Source: a virus. From it: 63,651 nucleotides of DNA. The position numbers and the translations under genes were made by a program. Positions 38,574 through 47,603 of the stretch are shown piece after piece; within the stretch, counting starts at the first letter, position 1; every line of letters starts with the position of its first letter. Under the pieces are notes generated by a model that was given only the letters and a program-made list of their open reading frames with translations, did no database searches and was not told the DNA's origin. The stretch spans positions 1 to 63,651 of the IMG/VR virus record IMGVR_UViG_3300027754_004967; one strand, 5' to 3'.

Positions 38574-39751
38574 TGAATTACTCTTGGCCGTTGATCAACG
38601 ATAACGTGACTGAAGCTGACAAGCTCGCATTGATCAAGTTTCTTTCAGAGCCAAATGTTCGCCTTACCCAGGGAGCAAAAGTAGAAGAGTTCGAGATCAA
38701 GTGGTCGAAGTGGCTCGGCGTGAAGCATAGCGTTTTTGTTAACTCAGGAGCTTCTGCCAACTACATCATGACTGCCATCATTCGAGATAAGTGCGGTAAC
38801 GGAGAAATTATCGTTCCGCCTCTTGGATGGGTCTCTGACATTGCGCCGGTTGTTAATTTCGGAATGACTCCTGTTTTTGTCGATGTCTCTATGGAGAATA
38901 TGGCAATTACTGAGGATGGAATAAGAGCTGCAATAACTGACAAGACACGCGCGATTGTTCTCGTTCACACCCTTGGTTTCAACGGCATCAATGAAAAGAT
39001 CGTAGAAATTGCTAAAGAGCATAACTTGATGCTTATCGAGGATTGCTGTGAGTCACACGGCGCGACTTTTAATGAAAGAAAGGTCGGAACAATTGGTGAT
39101 ATGTCAAACTTCTCTTTCTATTTTGGTCATCACATGACTACGATAGAGGGAGGAATGATTTGCACGGACAACACTGAGCTCTATCATCTGGCCAAGCTTT
39201 ATCGATCCCACGGGATGATAAGAGATTCTAGTGAGGAGATAAAGTCTCATTTTTCCCAGAAGTACCCCAGCTTAAATCCACTCTTCACCTTTGCAGTTCC
39301 AGGATTCAACATGAGAGGAACTGAGATCAATGCAGTAATCGGTCTCGAGCAGCTGGAGAGACTGGATGATGCGATTCAAGCAAGGACAGAGAACTTAAAT
39401 GCTTGGCTTGACAATCTGGATTCGGATCATTTCTTCACAGATTTTGATAGATCCGGCAGCAGCAATTTTTCTCTTCCTTTGATTCTTAGAGAAAAAAGCA
39501 GCGAAAAATTCCACGCTATCTGCAGAACTCTAGAGTCTCTTGGAGTAGAATATCGAAAAGGAACGGCAGGCGGCGGTAATCAAGCTCGTCAACCGTATCT
39601 TGAGAATTATTCTCATAGGATCGAAGGACCCATGGAAAATGTTGATCACATCCATGATTTCGGTTTATACATCGGAAATCACTGTGAAGTCAACCCAAGC
39701 AGGGTCAAGACGCTTTGTGAAGCTTTAAACAAGAGGATCTCTAATGTTTGA
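38573..39751 (+). CDS. ColD-like PLP-dependent 3-dehydratase (DegT/StrS fold)
   Basis: The 392-residue protein has the DegT/DnrJ/StrS fold: VNSGASANY (about 56-64), IVPPLGWVSD (about 80-89) and IEDCCESHGA (Asp157 binding PLP). At the place of the PLP-binding lysine it has FGHHMTTIEGG with His186-His187. Loss of this lysine to His marks ColD and RfbH-type enzymes that remove the C3 hydroxyl instead of transaminating. It would make a 3,6-dideoxy-4-keto sugar, a good acceptor for the TPP enzyme encoded just before it. It overlaps the next gene by eight bases. Confidence 0.88.
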   Translation: MNYSWPLINDNVTEADKLALIKFLSEPNVRLTQGAKVEEFEIKWSKWLGVKHSVFVNSGASANYIMTAIIRDKCGNGEIIVPPLGWVSDIAPVVNFGMTPVFVDVSMENMAITEDGIRAAITDKTRAIVLVHTLGFNGINEKIVEIAKEHNLMLIEDCCESHGATFNERKVGTIGDMSNFSFYFGHHMTTIEGGMICTDNTELYHLAKLYRSHGMIRDSSEEIKSHFSQKYPSLNPLFTFAVPGFNMRGTEINAVIGLEQLERLDDAIQARTENLNAWLDNLDSDHFFTDFDRSGSSNFSLPLILREKSSEKFHAICRTLESLGVEYRKGTAGGGNQARQPYLENYSHRIEGPMENVDHIHDFGLYIGNHCEVNPSRVKTLCEALNKRISNV

Positions 39752-40712
39752 GAACAAGAATGTACTGGTGACTGGTGGTAGCGGCATGATTGGGAGAGAG
39801 CTTGTCTCACTCCTTCAGAAGCGTGGTGCGAAAGTAAGGGTTGCTGATATCAAGGACCCGGTCGATATGAGCAACATCGAGTTTGTTAGAGCGGATCTTC
39901 GAGATTTTTCTGATTGCAAGAAAATCGTTAAGGGCATGAACTACGTCTTCAATCTTGTTGGTATCAAGTGCTCTCCAAAAGTTTGTTTAGAGAGACCTGC
40001 TGATATCATGGGCCCTATGATGCAGTTCAACACGAATATGCTTGAAGCTGCGATGAATGAAGGAGTTGACTGGTACCTGTACACTAGCACCGTCGGCGTG
40101 TATCAGCCCGCAGAGGTACTTCGTGAGGACGACGTTTGGCAGACTCAACCGTCTAGAAATGATTGGTTCGGCGGTTGGGCAAAGAGGATGGGAGAGCTTC
40201 AGTGTCAGGCTTACGAGAAGCAGTACGGAGCAGGAAAGTGCAGCATCGTTCGTCCTGCTAACGTCTACGGTCCTTACGACAACTTTGACCCTGACAGCTC
40301 GATGGTTGTTCCTTCGCTGATCAGGAAGGCATTTTCGGGTGACAAGATGGAAGTGTGGGGAGACGGTTCGGCCGTTAGAGACTTCATTCACGCTCGAGAC
40401 GTTGCAGAGGGAATGCTTTTTGTTGTCGAGAATAAGATAACTCAGCCTGTCAACCTTGGGTCTGGCGACGGAGTGACAATAAAGCAGGTTGCTGATGCTG
40501 TCGCTAATATCGCTGGCGTTGAAGTTGTCTGGGACACAACAAAGCCGACCGGTGATGCTCGTCGAGTTTTTGACATGACTAGAGCTCATTCTCTTGGATT
40601 CTTTCCAAAGATCTCAATCGAAGATGGAATTAAAGAAACGGTCGAATGGTACGTCAAGAATCAGAATGTTGCCAATAGCAGCGTTGACGCTTTCAAGTCA
40701 ATGAGAAAGTGA
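39744..40712 (+). CDS. Extended SDR, GDP-sugar reductase/epimerase-like (Tyr missing)
   Basis: The 322-residue protein has TGGSGMIGRE (about 9-18) for NAD(P), YTSTVGVYQP (about 114-123) and a PANVYGPYDNF motif. At the catalytic YxxxK site it reads FGGWAKRMGE, so Lys is kept while the expected Tyr four residues earlier is Gly. It resembles GDP-fucose synthase-type enzymes but may be altered in mechanism. It probably finishes the deoxysugar. Confidence 0.83.
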   Translation: MFENKNVLVTGGSGMIGRELVSLLQKRGAKVRVADIKDPVDMSNIEFVRADLRDFSDCKKIVKGMNYVFNLVGIKCSPKVCLERPADIMGPMMQFNTNMLEAAMNEGVDWYLYTSTVGVYQPAEVLREDDVWQTQPSRNDWFGGWAKRMGELQCQAYEKQYGAGKCSIVRPANVYGPYDNFDPDSSMVVPSLIRKAFSGDKMEVWGDGSAVRDFIHARDVAEGMLFVVENKITQPVNLGSGDGVTIKQVADAVANIAGVEVVWDTTKPTGDARRVFDMTRAHSLGFFPKISIEDGIKETVEWYVKNQNVANSSVDAFKSMRK

Positions 40713-40716
40713 CTTT

Positions 40717-41580
40717 ATGTCAAAGGATATAGCTGTTTATATTCCGACCAGGAGCAACCCTGAATCTTTCGGTAAAACAGTTGATATGTTGATAGAGACT
40801 TGCAGCTCTATCAACAACTTTGACATTTTCGCTTTAATTGATGATGATCAGATAGATCTCTATTCATCGGTAGTCTCAAGATATTCGAACGTGGTCTGCG
40901 TGAATCCACCACACGCAGGACCGAACTCTCCGTTCATGATGAGAGCTTTCTTTGACTTCATCGAGTCAAATGATTACTACTTTGTCTGGGCGGTCACTGA
41001 CGATTTTTGGGGACTTTCAAGAAATTGGGACTCTGAAATTCTAAAAAAGAAAGATGCGTTTGACGATGCAATCTTCATGTTGCACACCACAAACCCGCTC
41101 GGAAGAAATCTTAATGCTTTGACATCACAGTTCAGGACCGCTTGGGACCCGTTCAACGGCGCAAACAAGCCAATTTTGAGAGATCCAGCTCGTCTCATTT
41201 ATCATTATCATGAAATGCTGCCCATCTGCACTAAGAAATGGTGGATGGCAATCCGAGATTTTTTTGATGATGATTACAAGGGCGCAGATATTGTTTTCCT
41301 TTGCGCTGCTCTTGCCCATATCCTTAGCGTGAGATTTGGGTACTCTAGACTTCTTCAAGCAAAAGTTAGATACGAAGACCTAATTGACAACAAGAACGCT
41401 CTGAAAGTTACTGTCAACGGTCTCAATCGTGACCAGTTCTTTAAGAAATGGGCAGTTGATGAGAACTTTTCTATGATTGAACCTGTCGCGAAGAAAGTAG
41501 CTGACGATATTTTCTATCATTACTCTGACATCATGTGCGAAGTTAGAGAAATCGAAAAAGTTCGATGGAAGAATGAGTAA
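40717..41580 (+). CDS. Putative glycosyltransferase (GT-A-like)
   Basis: The 287-residue protein begins IAVYIPTRSNPESFGKTVDM and has ALIDDDQ (about 39) and AVTDDFWG (about 91-98), which could be nucleotide and metal sites. The rest is helical with many aromatic residues. It follows the SDR gene with a short gap. The family is not certain. Confidence 0.68.
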   Translation: MSKDIAVYIPTRSNPESFGKTVDMLIETCSSINNFDIFALIDDDQIDLYSSVVSRYSNVVCVNPPHAGPNSPFMMRAFFDFIESNDYYFVWAVTDDFWGLSRNWDSEILKKKDAFDDAIFMLHTTNPLGRNLNALTSQFRTAWDPFNGANKPILRDPARLIYHYHEMLPICTKKWWMAIRDFFDDDYKGADIVFLCAALAHILSVRFGYSRLLQAKVRYEDLIDNKNALKVTVNGLNRDQFFKKWAVDENFSMIEPVAKKVADDIFYHYSDIMCEVREIEKVRWKNE

Positions 41581-42486
41581 ATGGAAAGCTCAACAAGTCT
41601 TAAGCTAAGAGAGTTTTTAGAGAGCGAGTACGACAAGACAAGCAGCTTTCAAAAGACTTTCGGAAGTGACATAGCTTACGTTCAAACTTCTAAAAGCAAG
41701 CACTGGAACAAGATATTCCACGATGAACTTGCTAAATTTCTTGTTAGCAAAGGAATCTGCGAGTCATCTGATTCTGATCTCAGGCAATTACATTCTACGA
41801 TTGAACAAAAGTATCTTGAATATCAGACCGTGGGGCAAAACAACAACTCACGTCCTATAATCGCCGACATCGTGTTCGATTTTATTGCAGAGCAAGAGAA
41901 CCTATATCATCAGTTCATGAAGTGGATTCATGATGAAGTGATAAAAGAAGATTTCTTCTTTCAGAAGATACCAACGGTCAGATTTCACGCTCCCGGTGCG
42001 GAAGGTAATCTTAGTTTACCAGCCTGGCACTCAGATTGCTTCCTGGGTCACAACCCCAGAGAGTATAATATCTGGTTCGGCATTACTGACAATGATCGTT
42101 CAGATTTCTGGGTTCAGAATTTTGAGTCATCAAAAAGATGGTTTTCGGAGCTTGAGTTTGACAGAGAGATCTGGAAGTCGATCTGCTTTAGTGGAGATAA
42201 GAACTTCATGTCTCTTGGATACAAGAACGCATCCGAAGCTTCCGATATCTACAACTCGATTCTGATGTTCGATTCGAGATGCATACACGCTGCAGCTCAC
42301 AGATCACAACGAGATCTAACAACTAAGATATCGATAGATGTCAGGTTAATTCTTGTTAGAGATTTTGAGTGGAAGTTGATCGATGGGGTTCCAGTTTTTC
42401 GGGGTGATGGAATCAGAAAAGCTGAATTTAGACCGGGTTCAGATTTTGGATATCACGAAAAAACAATAAGAGAGTTGATGAGATGA
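41581..42486 (+). CDS. Putative Fe(II)/2-oxoglutarate oxygenase
   Basis: The 301-residue protein has LPAWHSDCFLGH (about 145-156), containing a HxD-type motif, and a distal HAAAHRSQRDLTTKISIDVR split motif (about 236-255) that could provide the second His and the 2-oxoglutarate Arg. It resembles antibiotic-sugar pathway oxygenases. It may hydroxylate or oxidise a nucleotide sugar or glycan. It starts directly after the previous stop. Confidence 0.72.
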   Translation: MESSTSLKLREFLESEYDKTSSFQKTFGSDIAYVQTSKSKHWNKIFHDELAKFLVSKGICESSDSDLRQLHSTIEQKYLEYQTVGQNNNSRPIIADIVFDFIAEQENLYHQFMKWIHDEVIKEDFFFQKIPTVRFHAPGAEGNLSLPAWHSDCFLGHNPREYNIWFGITDNDRSDFWVQNFESSKRWFSELEFDREIWKSICFSGDKNFMSLGYKNASEASDIYNSILMFDSRCIHAAAHRSQRDLTTKISIDVRLILVRDFEWKLIDGVPVFRGDGIRKAEFRPGSDFGYHEKTIRELMR

Positions 42487-43061
42487 AATCAAAAGTTTTT
42501 ATAACCGGAGCTAGCTCAGGTCTTGGAGTTTACCTTTCTTCAAAATTCGAAAGAGAGGGTCATGAAGTTTTTCGTCATGAAGGACGGAAGCATTTCGATC
42601 TCTCCAAAATAGAAGAGGTCGAGTCTTTAGCACGTGAAGCTCGTTCGCAGGGAGTCAAAATTCTTGTAAACAACGCTGCAATCACATGCCCAGGAAAGAA
42701 ATTAGAAGATTACAATCTCTCAGAGATTCAGAGCATGATTGCCGTTAATCTTACGGCTCCGGTAGTCTTGACATATGAGCTTCTTCCAAACCTATCGGAC
42801 GTGATTAACATCAACTCTATGGTCGGGCTTGAGATCAAAGCTAATAGGACCCTGTACTCAGCTACCAAGTGGGGTTTAAGAGGATTTTCGCAAAGCTTAA
42901 AGTCAGAGAACAACAATTTGAACGTTCTCGATGTCTACCCTACAAACATAAAAACTACTCCCGACAGACAAAACGCAATGGACATAAACTTCGTGATAGA
43001 CAGAGTGTATGATTCATTCGTAAAAAGAGATCGGGAGCTCATTCTAGATGGTAGAAAATAA
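42483..43061 (+). CDS. Classical short-chain dehydrogenase/reductase
   Basis: The 192-residue protein has TGASSGLGVYL (about 8-18), NNAAI (about 63-67), a Ser (INSMVG, about 108) and YSATK (about 122-126), a full catalytic triad. It is shorter than usual (about 250) at the C-terminus. It probably reduces a keto group in a sugar or small molecule of the pathway. It overlaps its neighbours. Confidence 0.85.
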   Translation: MKSKVFITGASSGLGVYLSSKFEREGHEVFRHEGRKHFDLSKIEEVESLAREARSQGVKILVNNAAITCPGKKLEDYNLSEIQSMIAVNLTAPVVLTYELLPNLSDVININSMVGLEIKANRTLYSATKWGLRGFSQSLKSENNNLNVLDVYPTNIKTTPDRQNAMDINFVIDRVYDSFVKRDRELILDGRK

Positions 43062-44013
43062 GAAGAAGATACTGATTTGCGGCGCGACTGGGTTTATTGG
43101 AAGAAATCTGCTTGATTTCTATTATAAGCAGGGAAAGTACAACATAAGAGCCACTCACTTTCGCAGACCTGCAGTTGAAGGTTACGATGGGGTCGAGTGG
43201 ATCAACTGCGATCTAAGAAATCCTGAACACGTTTCAAGCGCTCTGTCTGGAGTTGATATTGTTCTGCAGTTTGCAGCTACCACAACGGGAGCGAGGGACA
43301 TCGTCTCAAAGCCCTACATACACGTAACAGACAACGCTGTTATGAACTCTCTTCTTCTTAGGGAAGCATTCGAGAAGAAGATCGAGCATTTTGTGTTCCC
43401 TAGCTGCACTATCATGTATCAGAAGTCTGAAACTGCGATAAAGGAAGATGACTTCAATCCTTCCGACGAAATTCTTCCGTTCTATTTCGGAGCAGGAAAC
43501 ACGAAAGTTTATCTTGAGAAGATGTGCGAGTTTTACTCACGAATTGGGTCGACAAAGCACACCGTCATTCGTCACTCCAACATGTACGGTCCTCATGACA
43601 AGTATGATCTTGAGAAGTCACATGTGTTTGGAGCAACGGTGACCAAGGTCATGACGTCTGCGGATGGCAAGATTAACGTTTGGGGGACTGGCGAGGAAGC
43701 TCGGGATCTTCTTTTTGTTGAAGATCTTGTTGGATTTGTCAATGATGCAATTGACAAGCAGGAGAGCAAGTTCGAGCTGTTTAACGTTGGCTTGGGAGAA
43801 GGGATCAAGATAAAGGATCTCGTTCGAAAGATTGTCGATCACTCAGGCCGAGACCTTCAGATTGTTCACGATCTGTCACAGCCCACGATACCTACCTCTC
43901 TTTTCCTCGATTGCTCTAAAGCTAAGAGAGTACTTGGCTGGTCTCCGTCTCATTCTCTTGATGAGGGTATCATCAAAACGTTGCTGTGGTATAGGAAGAA
44001 TGTGGCACGCTGA
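43048..44013 (+). CDS. Extended SDR, NAD-dependent sugar epimerase/reductase
   Basis: The 321-residue protein has CGATGFIGRN (about 10-19), VFPSCTIMYQ (about 113) and RHSNMYGPHDKYD (about 173). Around the catalytic site it reads YFGAGNTKVYLEKMCEFYS, a spacing seen in a GDP-fucose-synthase-like group rather than the classic YxxxK. It probably acts on a GDP- or UDP-keto sugar. It overlaps the SDR gene upstream and the PhyH gene downstream. Confidence 0.83.
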   Translation: MVENKKKILICGATGFIGRNLLDFYYKQGKYNIRATHFRRPAVEGYDGVEWINCDLRNPEHVSSALSGVDIVLQFAATTTGARDIVSKPYIHVTDNAVMNSLLLREAFEKKIEHFVFPSCTIMYQKSETAIKEDDFNPSDEILPFYFGAGNTKVYLEKMCEFYSRIGSTKHTVIRHSNMYGPHDKYDLEKSHVFGATVTKVMTSADGKINVWGTGEEARDLLFVEDLVGFVNDAIDKQESKFELFNVGLGEGIKIKDLVRKIVDHSGRDLQIVHDLSQPTIPTSLFLDCSKAKRVLGWSPSHSLDEGIIKTLLWYRKNVAR

Positions 44014-44744
44014 TGCAGCTCACTGATTCACAGATCAGCTTCTTTAAAGAAAACGGTTACCTTCATTTGAAGAAGGTCTTTTCAGATGAAGAGTGTCAGG
44101 AAGCCATCGATGCGTCAGAAAAACACGCAAATGGTTTCTACACGAACTATCTTGATATGCACAAGAATGAAGTCTTTAGCAAGATTCATACCGGTAAGAA
44201 GATGTGTGATATCGGAGATAGCATCTTAAAGAATCGAGCGATTCCAATAGGAAGCATCTTTTTCTTCTGCAAGCCTAACAACTCTTTGGAAAACGGTTCA
44301 ACCTGGCATCAGGACAATTACGCCGGTAAAGCTCCGTTCGGATCTTACCTTAATTTAACGCTTTCTCTTGACGACGCTGACGAAGAGAACGGTTCTCTTA
44401 TGATCATACCTGGAAGTCACAAGCTGGGCGATCTGCCGTGTAATCCGAAAGCCAACTTTTCTGTTGACGAATCAGGAAGGCTGTATAATTCAGCTCCGAT
44501 CGGAAACAACTGTGAAATTCCAAAGGATCTCCCCGTTCTTCAGCTAAAATACGAGAAAGGAGACGTTCTCTGCGTGCACGGTCATCTTATCCACAAAGCG
44601 AATAAGAATCAGCATCCGACCCGCTGGCGTCGAACGATGTATTTCGTTTATATCAACGAAGGAGATCCATTCTGGCCTGGATGGACTGCCAAGAGAGAGT
44701 TGCTCGATCGTTACGATTCACCAAATTCATCTAAAATTGTCTGA
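44013..44744 (+). CDS. PhyH-family Fe(II)/2-oxoglutarate dioxygenase
   Basis: The 243-residue protein has FKENGYLHLKKVFSDEE near the start, STWHQDN (about 95-101) with the HxD metal site, and VHGHLIHKANKNQHPTRWR (about 188-206) with the distal His and the Arg that binds 2-oxoglutarate. Members hydroxylate small molecules; here a sugar or lipid-linked glycan is likely. It is the second oxygenase of the island. Confidence 0.88.
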   Translation: MQLTDSQISFFKENGYLHLKKVFSDEECQEAIDASEKHANGFYTNYLDMHKNEVFSKIHTGKKMCDIGDSILKNRAIPIGSIFFFCKPNNSLENGSTWHQDNYAGKAPFGSYLNLTLSLDDADEENGSLMIIPGSHKLGDLPCNPKANFSVDESGRLYNSAPIGNNCEIPKDLPVLQLKYEKGDVLCVHGHLIHKANKNQHPTRWRRTMYFVYINEGDPFWPGWTAKRELLDRYDSPNSSKIV

Positions 44745-44756
44745 ACTGGAGACAAC

Positions 44757-45773
44757 GTGAAAAGAGCATTGATTACAGGAATAACGGGCATGGTCGGTTC
44801 TCATCTGGCAGATCATCTTCTCGAGAACACCGACTGGGATGTTCATGGAATGACGAGATGGGCTGATAGCACGAAAAACATCGATCATCTTGCAAGTAGG
44901 ATCAACGAGAGAGATCGTGTCTTTCTTCATAACGCCGACCTGAATGATTTCGCAAGCTTGATCTCGCTTGTGAATAAGGTTCAACCTGACTTTATCTTTC
45001 ACCTGGCAGCCCAGAGTTATCCGAAGACGAGTTTCGATTCTCCGCTGGAGACGCTTCAGACTAACATCATGGGAACTTGCGCGTTGCTTGAAGCTGTGAG
45101 AGTTTCAAAGACAAATCTCGAAAATACCGTGATTCATGTTTGCGCAAGCTCCGAGGTGTTTGGAAGAGTTCCTGCTGAGAAGCTACCGATTCACGAGGAT
45201 GTTAATTTTCATCCTGCTTCTCCCTACGCGATATCCAAAGTTGGGACTGATCTTATCGGTAGATTCTACGCTGAAGCCTACGGTATGAAGGTTATGACAA
45301 CAAGGATGTTCACTCATACTGGTCCTCGTCGTGGTGACGTTTTTGCAGAGTCATCATTTGCGAAGCAGATCGCTCTTATTGAGGCAGGTAAGATTCCACC
45401 TGTTCTAAAAGTTGGTAACCTTGATTCTCTTAGAACATGGTCAGACGTAAGAGACGCTGTTAGGGCTTATCATACTCTTGTGACTAAGGATCCGATCGCT
45501 GGTGAGTACTATAATATTGGTGGTTCTTACACTTGCACGGTAAGGCAGACGCTTGATTATCTTCTTAGCATCTCAACGCGAAAGGATATCAAAGTTGAAG
45601 TTGATCCTGAGAGGCTACGACCCATTGACGCCGATCTCCAGATACCTGACACACGTAAGTTCAAGAGCCATACTGGATGGGAGCCGCAGATCAGTTTTGA
45701 GAAAACTATGAATGATCTGCTCAACTATTGGAGAGATAGAGTATCCTCCGAAGAAAATTTCATTGTGAGGTAA
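44757..45773 (+). CDS. GDP-mannose 4,6-dehydratase-like
   Basis: The GTG at 44757 has TGGAG upstream. The 338-residue protein has TGITGMVGSHL (about 7-17), ASSEVFG (about 127-133), SPYAISKVG (YxxxK at about 156-160) and THTGPRRGD, all close to GMD. It converts GDP-mannose to GDP-4-keto-6-deoxymannose, the common precursor of GDP-fucose, colitose and related sugars made by other enzymes of this island. The length is near normal. Confidence 0.88.
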   Translation: MKRALITGITGMVGSHLADHLLENTDWDVHGMTRWADSTKNIDHLASRINERDRVFLHNADLNDFASLISLVNKVQPDFIFHLAAQSYPKTSFDSPLETLQTNIMGTCALLEAVRVSKTNLENTVIHVCASSEVFGRVPAEKLPIHEDVNFHPASPYAISKVGTDLIGRFYAEAYGMKVMTTRMFTHTGPRRGDVFAESSFAKQIALIEAGKIPPVLKVGNLDSLRTWSDVRDAVRAYHTLVTKDPIAGEYYNIGGSYTCTVRQTLDYLLSISTRKDIKVEVDPERLRPIDADLQIPDTRKFKSHTGWEPQISFEKTMNDLLNYWRDRVSSEENFIVR

Positions 45774-45776
45774 CTG

Positions 45777-46541
45777 ATGTCTAATCGTAAAGTTCTGGTT
45801 GTCGGTGAATCTTGCCAGGACATTTTTGTCTATGGAGTCTCGAACAGGTTAGCACCTGAAGCGCCTGCTCCTGTGTTCCTTGAAGTTTCAAGGACGGAGA
45901 ATCCAGGGATGGCTATGAATGTTAAGCGCAATGTGAACTCTCTTGGAGTGGATTGCGATATCTGGACCAATGAAAATTGGGAAAGCATCACAAAGACCAG
46001 ATACATTGATGATAGAACCAATCATATGTTTCTTAGAGTCGATTGCAATGATAAAGCATTCAGTCGGATTGCAATCACGGATGAGATGCTAGAGAAAGTC
46101 TCAGAATATGACGTTGTAATTCTGTCAGATTACAATAAGGGCTTTTTATTGGAAAGCGATATCATCAAGATATCGTCCAGGAATAATGTCGTGCTCCTCG
46201 ATAGCAAAAAGATTCTTGGTGACTGGTGCGAGTACGTCAAATACGTTAAGATAAACGGAGACGAGTACTCTAAGACAAAGTCAGTTATCAGCGAAAGACT
46301 TTCGAAAAAGCTTATTGTCACCCTTGGGAAAGACGGATGCATTTTTCAATGTCAGAAATTCAGCGTTGATAGCGTAAGCGTTAAGGACGTTGCGGGCGCG
46401 GGTGACACGTTTATCTCAGCTCTTGCAGTTCAAATTTTGGCAGGAAAAGATCTTCCAGAATGCTTAAAGTTTGCTAATGATTGCGCAACAAAAGTCGTTC
46501 AGAAGCGAGGAGTCTCAACGCCAAATGACCGTCTGGACTAA
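45777..46541 (+). CDS. PfkB-family heptose kinase (HldA-like)
   Basis: The 254-residue protein has PEAPAPVF (about 27) as in RfaE/HldE kinase domains, LSDYNKG (about 119-125), and the catalytic VAGAGDTFISAL (about 204-215). It would phosphorylate a heptose-7-phosphate at C1. It is shorter than HldA (about 315), mostly in the N-terminal lid region. The matching adenylyltransferase gene overlaps its 3' end by 17 bases. Confidence 0.87.
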   Translation: MSNRKVLVVGESCQDIFVYGVSNRLAPEAPAPVFLEVSRTENPGMAMNVKRNVNSLGVDCDIWTNENWESITKTRYIDDRTNHMFLRVDCNDKAFSRIAITDEMLEKVSEYDVVILSDYNKGFLLESDIIKISSRNNVVLLDSKKILGDWCEYVKYVKINGDEYSKTKSVISERLSKKLIVTLGKDGCIFQCQKFSVDSVSVKDVAGAGDTFISALAVQILAGKDLPECLKFANDCATKVVQKRGVSTPNDRLD

Positions 46542-46914
46542 CGGATGCTTTGATTTCATACACGCTGGTCATGTTGAAATGCTGCAATACGCTCGCAGCC
46601 TGGGCGACAGACTTGTTGTAGGTCTTGACACTGACGAACGTGTGAAAAAGTCAAAAGGAGAAAACAGACCCATTCATTGCTTGCAGCAGAGGATGAAAGT
46701 TATCTCCTCGTTGAAGTTTGTTGATGAGGTCGTTCGCTTCTCAAGCGATGAAGAGTTGATCCAGAGGATCAAAGAGTCAGGAGCTAAATTGATAGTGGTG
46801 GGTTCGGACTATCAAAATAAGAGAGTGATTGGAAGCGAAATTGTTGACGTAAAATTCTTTGATAGGATCAAAGATCTTTCAAGTACGAGGATAATTGATG
46901 AGAATTGTCTTTGA
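46525..46914 (+). CDS. Heptose-1-phosphate nucleotidyltransferase (HldE C-domain-like)
   Basis: I chose the ATG at 46525 because WTNGCFDFIHAGHVEML follows at once, the start of RfaE2/HldE adenylyltransferase domains; GAGGAG lies upstream. HAGH binds the nucleotide and STRII is the C-terminal ISST-like motif. The 129-residue length is right for the single domain. With the kinase it would make ADP- or GDP-activated heptose. In most bacteria these two domains are fused; here they are separate overlapping genes. Confidence 0.9.
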   Translation: MTVWTNGCFDFIHAGHVEMLQYARSLGDRLVVGLDTDERVKKSKGENRPIHCLQQRMKVISSLKFVDEVVRFSSDEELIQRIKESGAKLIVVGSDYQNKRVIGSEIVDVKFFDRIKDLSSTRIIDENCL

Positions 46915-47218
46915 TTTAGATGGAACTCTTTGTAACAACACTGAGGGTAACTACGCTCTGGCAGTTCCAAATCTTAAGAGAATATCAAAAGTGAATGAGC
47001 TTTTCGAATCCGGAAATCACATTACAATATTCACTGCTAGAGGTATGGGAAGAACTGGCGGCGACGTTTCGAAAGTTAAAAGCATGTTTGAAGATTTGAC
47101 AAGAAAGCAATTGAGCGACTGGGGCGTGAAATTTCATGATCTAATTCTTGGCAAGCCTTCCGCTGACATTTACATTGACGACAAAGGAGAATCAGATGTT
47201 AACTTTTTCAAAGAGTAA
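46898..47218 (+). CDS. Small HAD hydrolase
   Basis: The 106-residue protein starts at the ATG at 46898, with FDLDGTLC (HAD motif I) at about 4-11, IFTARG (motif II) near 47 and YIDDKG (motif IV) near 94. It is a minimal phosphatase overlapping the transferase gene. It could remove the C7 phosphate of a heptose bisphosphate (the GmhB role). It is related to the HAD protein at 35998. Confidence 0.85.
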   Translation: MRIVFDLDGTLCNNTEGNYALAVPNLKRISKVNELFESGNHITIFTARGMGRTGGDVSKVKSMFEDLTRKQLSDWGVKFHDLILGKPSADIYIDDKGESDVNFFKE

Positions 47219-47561
47219 GGGCGAATTTCACAAGAAGGGCTGGGGACACGAAGAGTGGGTCGCTAACTCTGAAAAGTACTGCGGGAAAATTCTTCGCTTT
47301 GAGGCTGGTAAGAGGTGCAGCTGGCACTATCACAACATCAAAGATGAAGTTTTCTATCTTCTTAGCGGAAAGTTAGAGCTTAAAGTTTCTCATGGCGATG
47401 ACCTTCAGGAAGCTCAAACTCTAATGCTTGAGAAGGGTGACGTTTTTCATGTCACAACTGGAATGAGACACCAGATGATAGCAATTGAAGACTCAGAGCT
47501 GCTAGAGGTTTCAACTCAGCACTTTGAAGAAGATTCTATTCGTCTGAAAAAGGGAGATTGA
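47196..47561 (+). CDS. Cupin-domain protein
   Basis: The 121-residue protein starts at ATG 47196 with AGGAG just upstream and overlaps the HAD gene. It has FEAGKRCSWHYHNIKDEVFY (about 36-55), the HxH...E metal site, and VTTGMRHQM (about 88-96). It resembles mannose-6-phosphate isomerase-type cupins. It likely isomerises a sugar phosphate. Confidence 0.85.
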   Translation: MLTFSKSKGEFHKKGWGHEEWVANSEKYCGKILRFEAGKRCSWHYHNIKDEVFYLLSGKLELKVSHGDDLQEAQTLMLEKGDVFHVTTGMRHQMIAIEDSELLEVSTQHFEEDSIRLKKGD

Positions 47562-47603
47562 AAAAGCTCATTTTCTGATCTAGTATTTGAGCATGGAGTC
47601 AAA

